From positions 3,534,001 through 3,598,000 of the forward strand of contig JAULSU010000003.1 of the NCBI GenBank assembly GCA_030512335.1: DNA of 64,000 nucleotides, given 5' to 3'. The notes below the pieces were generated by a model. That model saw only the letters and a program-made list of their open reading frames with translations, was not told where the DNA came from and did not search any database. A program made the translations under genes and the position numbers. Shown here one piece after another: positions 54,932 to 64,000 of this stretch; the stretch's first letter is position 1; each line of letters opens with the position of its first letter. The DNA comes from Immersiella caudata. Lineage: Eukaryota; Ascomycota; Sordariomycetes; Sordariales; Lasiosphaeriaceae.

Positions 54932-56033
54932 ATGGCCCCACCAAAGTACCTCACGGGCGACCCCCTTGCTATCAAGGACTTTATCGACCGCTTCGATGTA
55001 CGTTTACAAGTCGTTCTGTAATTCTGTATCGTCACGTTACTTACCTACTGACTTAGGTTTTCCTGTTTGACTGCGATGGTACGTCGTTTCTTCTCCAGCA
55101 TCGTTGGCGCCGCGACTGACGCTTCACTTTGCCGAAGGTGTCCTGTGGTCTGGAGATCATCTCTTCGATGGTGTTGTTGAGACACTGGAGCTCCTAAGAA
55201 CCAAAGGTTTGAATTCTCGGCCAACCATTACCATAAGCCAAGTGTTTAAATATGATACAGGGAAGAAGACGATTTTTGTGACGAACAACTCATCCAAATC
55301 TCGACCCCAGTACCTCGAAAAGTTCACCAAGCTTGGTATCCCGTCTAATACCGATGAGATCTTTGGCTCATCGTACTCCTCGGCCATATACATCTCGAGG
55401 ATTCTCAAATTGCAGCCGCCTAAAAACAAGGTCTTTGTCATCGGCGAAGCCGGGATCGAGAAAGAGCTCGCCAGCGAGGGGGTGCCGTTCATCGGCGGTA
55501 CCGACCCGGCTCTTCGCAGGGATATCACCCCTGAGGATTGGGCGGGAATCGCGGACAGCTCTTTGCTGGATCCTGAGGTCGGCATCGTCCTCACTGGTCT
55601 CGATTTCCACATCAACTACCTGAAGCTTGCGCACGCGTATCAGTATCTGAGACGAGGAGCAATTTTCCTGGCCACGAACACAGACGCTACGTTTCCTGCT
55701 AACCACAGCTTTTTCCCGGGAGCTGGGTCCATCAGTAGTTTCCCTCTTGCCAACATGACCGGAAAGAAGCCACTCTCGTTGGGGAAGCCAAGCCAGGCGA
55801 TGATGGACGCTATCGAGGGCAAGTTCCAGCTCAACAGAGAACGCACATGCATGGTTGGAGACCGTCTCGACACAGACATCAGGTTCGGCATCGAGGGGAG
55901 GCTTGGCGGAACCCTTGCGGTCCAGACCGGCGTAAACAAGAAGGAGGATTGGGAGGCCGAAGGCGCCGCCGCTGTCCCAGCGTTTTATGTTGACAGTCTG
56001 AGTGACCTCCGAGCTGGGTCTGAGTTGAACTAG
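54932..56033 (+). CDS. pho13: HAD phosphatase, 4-nitrophenylphosphatase / phosphoglycolate phosphatase (Pho13)
   Basis: Four exons, 54932-54997, 55057-55078, 55138-55206 and 55261-56033, give 309 aa. The introns are 59, 59 and 54 bp with CTGAC branch sites in the first two. Exon 2 is only 22 bp and encodes VFLFDCD, including the HAD nucleophile Asp27 and acid/base Asp29 of the DxD motif (FDCDGVLW). Motif II is FVTNNSSKSR, the cap region contains VLTGLDFHINYLKL, and motif IV is CMVGDRLDTDIRFG. Pho13/PGP enzymes remove toxic side-products such as 2-phosphoglycolate and 4-phosphoerythronate; this is metabolite repair for glycolysis and the pentose-phosphate pathway. Intron 3 is 18 codons without a stop, so retention would insert 18 residues before the GKKTIFVTNN block. 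Its donor (GTTTGA) is weak. Confidence 0.93.
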
Positions 56034-57406
56034 CCGGAGAAAACGTGTAGCCACCGCCGAAATAGAGGATGGAGCGCATCGTGGTCCGTCAACCTGAACC
56101 GATTAGTTGCAATGCTGTAGTACTGCCGTTCATGATATGATGTCCATCACCATCGATTCCTGCAAGGCTAGGGTCGGCGTACACCCGCCGTGCTGTGCTG
56201 CGAGAAATGTGCACTACTGTCAATGTGCATTAGCGTCGGTATGTCAGTCCAGCGTTGAGGTCCGTACTGTGAAGTGACTACTATATGGCTTTGACGGAAT
56301 GCAAAAATAGTGGAAGCAAGTCTTCGGTAGGAGACGACTCCAGTACAGTACAGTACAGTACGGCGATGTCTGGCGACGTCGCGGTCATGTGTATAAACAG
56401 ACAGGGGGCTGTCCCGAATGAGACAAGGCCCGTCGCCTCAATCGAGTGATGCACGTCGATCCAATTCCAAGGCACAAAGTCGAGACCAGTCGAGCTCGTG
56501 AACGAAAAGCCGCTCCAGGGCAGGCTCGGCATGACGTAGTTGGACCCCTAATTTCACTGCCGCAGCGCCCGCAGTGCCCCGCTACAATCGGTGTGGTGGG
56601 GCCACCGACCCCCCCATCAGTTTGGCAGGGCCTACTTGCCGTGGAGAAATCTGCAAGCCCTGGTTTGATGGACCGTTCTGGATAGGTCTTGTGCGTACAC
56701 GTACTGGAAGCCCGGAGCATTTGCAACGGCCTGGGCGGCCAAGACGAGCCAGCAGCAGAGCCACACCTCGTCGACCAACAGGCCCGTCACATACCCGTCT
56801 AAGGTACCTTACCCAGGTGCTCTGTGCTCCCACAACCCCCGTCTGCGACCCATCCACCGCCTCTGACGGTCGCCTCCCGTACTCCCGTACCCCATACCCC
56901 AACGCCAAACCCCAACCGACCACATCCTGGGCGGGACCCTGGACGCCCGCCTGGGAGCTGGCCCTGCCCAGGGAAACGCCAGGTCCAGGAAGTTGACGAC
57001 AGACAAGGGAAGGGGTGCTTGAAACGCCGAGACAGCTCGGTGGAGGCATCAGGGTCTCACTGGCTTCGTAGCACCTGCACCTGCACCTCAAATACTTTTT
57101 CTTGGCAGCTAGCTTTTTATTCCCATCTGCAGCGTTCGAAATTTAGGGCCACGGGCTGACAACCGCAACCTGAACCGCCCTCGGTACTGCAGCTGCCATG
57201 GCGTCCAAGGCTTAGGACTCGGCCCAAGACCCTTCACGCTTCCGCTCACTCGCTGCTCCGGGCTGCAAGACGCTACCCCTCCCCGCCATCAGCGTCTCGA
57301 GATATATAACCAAGACAGAAGCACATGTGGGACGCCCTCTGGCTTTCTAGACCGGTCTATTTGGCATCTGCCACCCCCCCCCCTACCTCCAACACGAACC
57401 TGCGGG
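56034..57406. other. Intergenic region
   Basis: 1.4 kb between two plus-strand genes. Contains a short ACAGT/CAGTA repeat at about 56341-56361 and C/T-rich tracts from 57210 that look like the leader of the next gene. No gene was recognised. Confidence 0.55.
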
Positions 57407-59266
57407 ATGGCCGAAGGACCCCTAGGCACGACTCCCACTCGCTGCCCTATCGTACCTGACCAAGATCTTCCGGCCTCTGCCAACCTCTGCCCCAACAACG
57501 TCACCATGGAGGGATCGTCACCTTCTGTCACATCGGAAGACAGAGATCCCCGACGGGAGACGCTCCTCGCACGTCGCCAGGAGTTGACAGACGCTTTATC
57601 TGCCTCCCCGTACGATCTGATACTCTACCTGGACCGTGCCGTCGTCTACTCCAACCTCGCCTACCCCGACCTCGCCGCCGGTGACGCCTATCGAGCTTTG
57701 CTTCTGGCCGACGAAGCCCGAGACGAGGGTTTTGAGTACCATGATCAAGCTCGAGAGGCGCTCGAGAAATACGTATCGGACTCCCCAGAGTCCCCTCCTG
57801 ACGTTCTGCATCATGGCTCCCTCGCCGACGGCGCTTCCCCCATGCTCGACGGCCAGGGCGAAGGCCCGGCTGAGATGCTGCCGCCTTACCAGCGGCTAGC
57901 CTCTCTCGCCTCGGCCCGCTGCTTTCAGATACTGTCACTCAGTCTCTTGTTGTGTGGATGTCTCCAAAGCGCGCTCAACTTTTGCGAGCGGGGGCTTGGG
58001 GTCGCACCTGGCAACAAGGAGCTGACGGAAATCCGAGGCTACATCGAACAAGTAGCTCGCCGAAGACTGCGGTTGAGACCTCACGAGCCCGTCGATATCA
58101 ACAGCCTTCCTGACCGTGGCGATGTGCGTCGCGAGATCTACCCCTGGAACGCGCATGAACCCGATCGCTTTTCCGACGAGTCGCTTTCCTTCCTCAACAA
58201 ACACCTCTCCACGATGGCGCCCAAGTGCGCTGTCAAAGTCTCCGTCCTCCCCGTCCTCCTAGACGGCGCGAGCAATACTGATAACTACGAAATCATACCG
58301 ACCTGTAGCCAGCTAGGTCTTTTCGCAGAAGAAGACATCGTCCCAGGAGAAGCTGTATTGCGCGAATATTCCCTCCTCACCGCTAACAACCGCCTGAAGG
58401 AGTCCTCCTGCGACGCTTGCGGAAGCGAGCTCCCCCCACTCACCGCGCAATCCGAAGCAGTCAGCTGCCCCGAATGCTACGACACAGTCTTCTGTTCGGA
58501 GTACTGCTTTGAGCAGGCGCAGGAGCAATACCATCCCGCGGTCTGCGACAAGGAAGTCGACTCGATTGCGAAGGACCCTGAAGCGCGCGACGCCGACGAG
58601 TCCCTCTACCTTCTCCTCCTCGCGCGCTTGCTGGCGATGGCCGCCCATCAGGAGACACACCCCCTCGACGTCAAAGAAATCAAGTATATTTGGGGCGACT
58701 TCGTACCTTCCGGATTCAACGACATCGACCTCTCCGTCGACGCCGGGCCACCACCCCAGTGGACCCTCCCGTTCTCTTTCAAGTACAACATCGAGATCCC
58801 TCTACACGTCCTAGAGAAGATGGACATTGATATCTATGCCACGCTGGCCCAGCACGACACCTGGGTTTTCAACACGGCCTATGCCAAGTTCCGCGGCACA
58901 GCGTCGGCTCGCAAGAGCACCCACGACGGCCGTCCCGACGTCGCGGCTGTTCACCCGTTCTGGTGTCTTGCCAATCATGATTGCGACCCCAATGTCACCT
59001 GGGAATGGGGTGGCCGCATGGTTCTCTGGGCACGCGAGAAGAGGGTAGTCAGCGGGAAAGAACGGGGGATCAAGGCGGGAGAGGAGATCCTCAACCATTA
59101 CTGCGACGTGGATCTTTCAGTACAACAGAGAAGAGAGTGGGCTAGCGGAAGTCTGGGCGGATGGTGTATGTGCCAGAGGTGTAAGACCGAGGCAGCCCAA
59201 GAAAAGAACATCAACGGCGAGCATAATGTTGTTGATGGCGTCGATGGGTATGGTCGACGGCGCTGA
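57407..59266 (+). CDS. SET-domain protein with MYND-like Cys cluster and TPR-like N-terminus
   Basis: Single exon, 619 aa from the ATG at 57407. A second in-frame ATG at 57506 has a near-ideal context (GTCACCATGG) and may be the true start (586 aa). The N-terminal region has TPR-like helices (YDLILYLDRAVVYSNLAYPD, ALNFCERGLGVAPGNKELTE). A SET domain begins near SQLGLFAEEDIVPGEAVLRE and is split by a Cys-rich MYND-like insert (C335 to C380: CDACGSEL, CPECYDTVFCSEYC, HPAVC). Catalytic-site blocks are NHDCDPN (523-529) and GEEILNHYCDV with Tyr565; a post-SET-like CMCQRCKTE follows. This is the SMYD arrangement, so protein-lysine methylation is likely, but the target is unknown. No signal peptide or membrane segment. 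Confidence 0.88.
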   Translation: MAEGPLGTTPTRCPIVPDQDLPASANLCPNNVTMEGSSPSVTSEDRDPRRETLLARRQELTDALSASPYDLILYLDRAVVYSNLAYPDLAAGDAYRALLLADEARDEGFEYHDQAREALEKYVSDSPESPPDVLHHGSLADGASPMLDGQGEGPAEMLPPYQRLASLASARCFQILSLSLLLCGCLQSALNFCERGLGVAPGNKELTEIRGYIEQVARRRLRLRPHEPVDINSLPDRGDVRREIYPWNAHEPDRFSDESLSFLNKHLSTMAPKCAVKVSVLPVLLDGASNTDNYEIIPTCSQLGLFAEEDIVPGEAVLREYSLLTANNRLKESSCDACGSELPPLTAQSEAVSCPECYDTVFCSEYCFEQAQEQYHPAVCDKEVDSIAKDPEARDADESLYLLLLARLLAMAAHQETHPLDVKEIKYIWGDFVPSGFNDIDLSVDAGPPPQWTLPFSFKYNIEIPLHVLEKMDIDIYATLAQHDTWVFNTAYAKFRGTASARKSTHDGRPDVAAVHPFWCLANHDCDPNVTWEWGGRMVLWAREKRVVSGKERGIKAGEEILNHYCDVDLSVQQRREWASGSLGGWCMCQRCKTEAAQEKNINGEHNVVDGVDGYGRRR

Positions 59267-61439
59267 GTAACAAAAATCGACTAGTTTTTCATGATGCAGA
59301 GCAAGAGAAATGCGGAGCAGGTCACCAGGGGACGGTTTGGATCTGTATGGTATGTGGTTGTACATGGTTCTTTGACTTTCTTCTGACTATAGCCGTTCTC
59401 ATGTTGATTGATCATGGTGTCGACCTGGATGGTTTCTTCTGAGAACTGACGATAAAGACGATTACACGAAGCCGACTATAGACAAACATCTACCCAAACT
59501 GCGCGACGTGATCGTCGGCATAAGTGTCGGGAGTGCTGGACTCGGTATCCAGTCCCCTATGGCAGAACCCAGGCCAGGAGGCTTTCCTCCGAGCTGGGTG
59601 AGGTCGAGATCAGACCATCCTGCCAGGCTTTCCCGGAGTCAGACCGACGGCCGGTACCTTTTCGGAACTCAGAATCATTGTGGCGATATCGCTTGCGGCA
59701 CGTGTTTGCGTCCGTGTCTAGGCGGTGAAGCCATATTGATAGTCAGGTCCCAACCATCAAGGTTTTTAAAGGCCACAAAAAAACAATGATTAATATTGCG
59801 CACTCACACCATGGAGTCCACGGCGCAGCCGGACGCGAAGCCTCAAAGAGGAAAGCTCATGATGATGTGGCAATGCTTCGTAGTCTATCGTAAGGATACC
59901 GTGGACACCCAAGCGTTGTTCAACGATTCGATTTCTCTTTTAGGGCTTGTGGAACTCGTCCGATGTGGACGAAGTTGGGGAACTCATGACAATCGCGGAC
60001 GGCTGTCCACTAGCGCGAGAAGGTGCCGTTGTGGCGGCGAAGTGGCTGTGGTTTTGGCTGCTACCTAATGGATAGGGAACTTGCAGTAGCGTCCGTACCA
60101 GGTCCAGCGGCGACCCGAGCGGAGGTAAGATGGGGTGAGCGTCTGGTGACAGCAAGGCTTGGATGGGCATGGGTAGGAGGCAGCGGTCGGGATGGAGGGT
60201 TCCGAGCCCAGTTGCTGGTAATCATCGCCACTTGAAAATTGCGAGCATTGAGTCATTATTGGCTGGGGTTGCGGTTCTGGTGTCTCTTGTGATGAATCGT
60301 CTTGATTGGGGCGGATTAGTGCGGGTATGGGGAGATCGGCTGGGAGATTTCCTGTTTTGGTGATGCGGTGGCTTCGTGGGTTGAGGCTTTTACAGTCTTA
60401 GGGCGGGTTGTGTGGCGGGAGTATACGTGTCGGTTCTGTTCGGAGGGCGGTAGACGGCTTGTGGCGGGAGTTTGAAAGCTCCACTGGTGACATTCTTGAC
60501 TGCTTTCAGGCTCAACTTGTATTGGCTGCAGATGCAAGTGTTCCGGGATGCTGATTGTCCGACGTTCTGGGACGACTAGGCAGCATTTTGAGAAGGGAGA
60601 GGGAGGCGCACTCGGATGCAGATCTTTAGCTGCACAACGGGTGCCTAGATATCACCAAGTCAATCATTGAATTTTTCTAATAATACGACGTATGGATAGA
60701 AGTTACTGTGGGTCCGATTGAGATTCTAGGAGGCACAGGGTCCGCTTGAGGGCATTGTAGGGTACGCAGGCGGCTGTAGACGCTTGACGTCATCCTGCAT
60801 GAGACTGCCAGCTGGATTGATGGGTTGTTCATATACCTAGGCCATGTACTATAATTTGGCTGGGATTGGAAGTAGAGAAAGAATGAATATTTGGTGGCAA
60901 AGACTGACTATGTAGTAAAGGAATCCTGGGCCCGGAGAAATGACGCAGGAATCGTCTCCTTCAGCTGAACTTGATGCCGAAGAAAGCTCTCGGAGTACAT
61001 CAGCATCAGAGGAACTACTTGTCCTATATTCTCCGAGAAAAATTCCCAGCAATGCCGGACTGTCTGAAACTGCATCCGCCAGCCCAAGTGTGAAGATAAG
61101 CCTTTTGCAACGGGTTCAGGAGAGAGGTTGCATGCAACCATTTTAAGTGCTTACCTGCCTAGGTACCTTGCTGCATCCATTGCCAGCCTTGTCTTAAACC
61201 CTCTGCTTTTTGCCTCGCGCCTTCCAGCACAGCAGCAATCCCGTTCCTCCCCCAACTTCCATTCAAACTTTCAAACTTTCAACCTATCACATTCTACCCG
61301 CTCCACAAGAAATCCCAATTCATCGGCAGATTACCTCACGATTCAACCACCTCGTTACAATGGACTCTCATTACTCTCTATACATTACTATTTGATTCTC
61401 ACGCCTTCACACAGACCGGCCCTGGACAATATACCCTAG
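59267..61439. other. Intergenic region
   Basis: 2.2 kb after the SET gene and beyond the 3' end of the GH71 relic. Only short, unsupported ORFs (up to 103 codons) are seen. Confidence 0.5.
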
Positions 61440-62461
61440 CGCACGTAAAACCGACACAGTCCTAAATCATTCAGCCCCTCCCTCGGCCCTTCCTTCTCCC
61501 CAGCAAGCGTCGGCGGCGGCGCATTCAACGGCCCCTGTCCCGTACACTTGCACACAGACACGGGACAGTCCGGGAGGCGTTACTAGTTCAGGTTAGGAAG
61601 AAAGAGGAATATGGGACAGGGAAGACTGACAGTTGCAGCGGCAATTGAACTCGCAGAGGCCCTTGAATTTTCCGGTTCCAGTTCCTTGGATGGGCTGGTT
61701 GCGCTTGAGGGCGGGAGTGGTCGGAATGCTGCCAGGGGCCCAGTCGACGGCGACGAAAGCGTTCCAATTGGTGACACCATTGACGTAGGACTGGGCGCCG
61801 ATGGCGCCGCTAACGCCAGGGCGGACGGAGGCTACTTGAGTGTTGCCGCGGCGGATGGTGATGACGATGTCTCCACGATGGCTAGCCGTGAAGTTTGCGC
61901 TGCCGTGGTACAGACAGACCGATGTCGACGAGAGGCTCGATATGATGCGACTCGCCAAAGCGTTCCACAATGTGATCTGGACGAACTCGGGTTCGTTGTT
62001 TCGTTCCACCGGTAGAACCAGAGGCTATCGCCACGCCAGACCCAGTTCTTGTCCCAGGTAGGCAAGTTGGTGTAGAACCACGGGGAGGCTGCCATCATGT
62101 ACGGCTTACCACCGGACTGATCGAGCGCGAGCATGTATGAGGCGTCGATATACGTGTCCATGTCCTGGTTTCCCCACGGCCATGCCGCCTAGTTGAACAA
62201 ACCATCGGCGACCCCTCGAGCCTTGGCGATGGCTCCGAAGGCGCCTCGGGAAGACCAGCCGGGAACAAAGAAACCTTTGGTGCGGGCCTTGATGTCATGC
62301 CATTCCTCCGCGCTCTCGGAGCCTTCGAAGGTGGAAAGCAGTGGCTTGCCGTTGAAGCGGTAGTACGCCGGCTTGCGTGAAAGTTTTTGTGTTTCCCACC
62401 TGTGGGAGGTTAGCCACTGAAGGCTTTCAAATGCGCATCTATGAGTGGAAGTCGTCACCAT
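61440..62461 (-). pseudogene. GH71 alpha-1,3-glucanase (mutanase) relic
   Basis: Minus-strand fragments in several frames match the order of GH71 enzymes: PAYYRFNGKPLLSTFEG, then DGLFN followed by AAWPWGNQDMDTYIDASYM, then FYTNLPTWDKNWVWRGDSLW, then EPEFVQIT and, after a frameshift, WNDFGESHHIEP-like sequence. The C-terminal carbohydrate-binding-like part follows (VCLYHGSANFTASHRGD, NGVTNWNAFVAVDW, GTGTGKFKGLCEFNC, CTGQGPLNAPPP). The lesions are TAG at 62189-62191 in place of the conserved Trp (TGG to TAG, a CpA to TpA change on the other strand), a missing base near 61955-61965, and a deletion of well over 100 residues between HHIEP and VCLYHGS. The N-terminal catalytic half is also absent. 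GH71 enzymes cut alpha-1,3-glucan of fungal walls. Clearly non-functional. Confidence 0.8.
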
Positions 62462-62476
62462 AAAGTGGGAAAAGAC

Positions 62477-62505
62477 AGCGTGAGCGTGAGCGTGAGCGTG
62501 AGCGG
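62477..62505. repeat. Hexanucleotide repeat (GCGTGA), about 4.5 copies
   Basis: AGCGTGAGCGTGAGCGTGAG-type array between the GH71 relic and the upstream possible gene. Confidence 0.85.
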
Positions 62506-62587
62506 TGAGACAGGCGAGTGCTGCCGAGAGTGAACAAATGCTTCAGCAACTTGAGAAACCGCGAGGTGCGGCTCAATCAGAACTAAC

Positions 62588-63168
62588 CTGACGGAAGAGA
62601 GATCAGATGCCCGGATTCACATCGAATCTTCCTCGGACAGTACTTCACCATTCGGCTCACCACTCGAACTTGGCAAGCCCGGATCATGGACCTCGGAACG
62701 AAATTACCTAGGGAAGGATGCTTCGGCTGGCTACCAGGAAACACTAGGAGACTGGAGCTTACCAATACCTCGTCGAAGCTCCTCACAATCGGCTCGATTG
62801 ATGTTCTCCATGTCGGTGAGGGTCTTTGCCTGGCCGCCCAAGCCCTCCGGCGAGCTTGGCATGGCATTCACTAAGCTCTGGGCCGCATCGGGGAGAGCAC
62901 CGAGAGTCCCTTTGGACGCTGCGCCGAGGATTGCAGAGCCCTGCGACTCCCCTATTCCAAGGTCTAGTGCAGTCATGGCCCCCAACGAAGGCCTGTTGCC
63001 GACCGATTGGACACTGGCGAGGGCGGAATCGACCATGCTCTTGGTGCCATGGGGAGCCGTCATGTCCTGCACCTTGGCGCGCTGGCTCTCCAGTACGTGT
63101 TGAGAGGTGAGCGAAGCCGAGGTATTCACACCAGTTCGACCGTTTCGACACACAACTCGGGTTGACAT
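62588..63168 (-). CDS. Possible small gene, function not recognised
   Basis: Candidate exons are 63168-62763 and 62707-62588, joined over a 55 bp intron with a GTAAGC donor and CCTAG acceptor. Both frames are open and in phase, giving about 176 codons that run into a TAG just after a second possible donor (GTTAGT at 62587). The product is Ala/Gly/Ser-rich with stretches SLGAMTALDLGIGESQGSAI, GTLGALPDAAQSLVNAMPSS, TLTDMENINRADCEELRR and, after the junction, NFVPRSMIRACQ and CESGHLISLPSG. These look protein-like, but I cannot name the family. It may continue through further exons or be a relic like the neighbouring GH71. The start codon is uncertain: a different-frame ATG at 63220 also exists. 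Confidence 0.4.
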
Positions 63169-64000
63169 GAGGTGCCGACAGAGAACCAGCTGGGCCGGCA
63201 CCTCCAGAGTTGTCGATCATGATGTTTGAAAGGTGCGTCAGAGCGCTGCGATACAGTAGCTGGCAGGCTCATTTGCGCCGGAACAGGCATACAGGTACAC
63301 AGGAAATAGTCAATAACCCCTGAGTACGTGTGTGCGGAGAAGGAGAACATGATATGATGCTTAGGTAGCATTTAGGTAACATGAATGCAGTCCGCATCAG
63401 AAGGGCGGCCTTCAACGTTGCCAAACACGCGACTGAAGTGGACCCATTCTCACCTGATCTTGCTGCCAAATCCTCGCCATAACAGGTGCAGTGGAACGTT
63501 CTGCATAAACCAACCCACACAGGTACAACATAGGTAGGTAGAAACGAACAAATCAGCTCCAAAGGCTCACACCTGGACACTCGACAAAAGGACGGCCATA
63601 ATAGTGATCAGGCCTGATCTGATCGAAAGGCTCTTTAGCGTATTCCCGGTGCATCTGCATGATATGATTGAATTGTGTGCATCGCAAAGTAGGGAAGGCG
63701 CCTGGCCCGGGGTGAGCCTTCCAGGAAACTCGGCTCGACCCGATCAATCGCCAGTGCTTACACCAGCTACCTAAATCAACAACAGCACCAGTTTGAACCT
63801 GACTGACATGGCGTCCGACTGCCCATTCAGGGCTTGGAACTCAGGCCTCGCCTCGCACCAACCACAAATCAAACCAGCTCACAATCGCGCTGTGGCTCTG
63901 CTCTTTGCACCATTCTGCTCCGCACAAAATGCAGTCGGTTAGCTGCTACCACCGCTCGCACAATATGGCCACCGGGAACTCACTCTCATACGGGTTATCA
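63169..64000. other. Window end, no gene recognised
   Basis: About 830 bases with several GGTAGGTAG / CATTTAGGTA motifs (near 63360-63380 and 63532-63540) but no supported gene. Whether a gene begins beyond the window edge cannot be seen. Confidence 0.5.

Overview
This window is nuclear DNA of a filamentous ascomycete, most likely a Sordariomycete (Pezizomycotina). Genes are protein-coding and well spaced. Introns are short (47-82 bp in most genes) with GT..CTAAC/CTGAC..AG signals. The clearest orthologues are fungal: PacC, Msg5, Hut1, Sea4, Efg1 and Tpt1. I see no rRNA, convincing tRNA, CRISPR or bacterial-style operon. All gene models below were spliced by eye from the sequence.

Layout. 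1-2031: 3' part of an F-box/LRR gene (+). 5785-7028: three-KH-domain RNA-binding protein (+) with a probable 5'UTR intron. 8274-9636: Hut1-type nucleotide-sugar transporter (+). 11011-13659: Msg5-like MAP-kinase phosphatase (-). 13660-22409: long gene-poor stretch, AT-richer in the middle, with a ~331 bp AAAAT microsatellite and one decayed ORF. 22410-25810: large disordered conserved protein (+). 27046-28016: Tpt1 tRNA 2'-phosphotransferase (+). 28520-29880: double-stranded-RNA-binding protein (-). 30335-31240: Efg1 rRNA-processing factor (-), divergent from 31671-35002: Sea4/Mios (+), which carries an apparent one-base frameshift. 37499-39351: pacC (+), behind a 2.5 kb promoter packed with PacC-type GCCARG sites. 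41707-43197 and 44085-46412: two conserved disordered proteins (-), one with a coiled coil and one with a Cys-rich zinc-binding tail. 49239-50597: broken GH76 mannanase gene (+). 51779-52564: 6-phosphogluconolactonase (-). 54932-56033: Pho13-type HAD phosphatase (+). 57407-59266: SET-domain protein with a MYND-like Cys cluster (+). About 61440-62461: relic of a GH71 alpha-1,3-glucanase (-). 62588-63168: possible small gene (-).

Most loci are housekeeping or regulatory: MAPK signalling, TORC1 control (SEA complex), ambient-pH signalling, tRNA splicing, ribosome biogenesis, pentose-phosphate pathway and metabolite repair. They do not form an obvious gene cluster. The two secreted carbohydrase genes (GH76, GH71) are both broken. 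Each has a nonsense codon explained by a C:G to T:A change at CpA, the context preferred by repeat-induced point mutation (RIP), plus small indels.

The most interesting signal is the GCCARG cluster in front of pacC: I counted 24 sites between 35004 and 37423, where about 2-3 are expected by chance. This is a dense candidate autoregulatory promoter. I found no convincing new multi-gene system.
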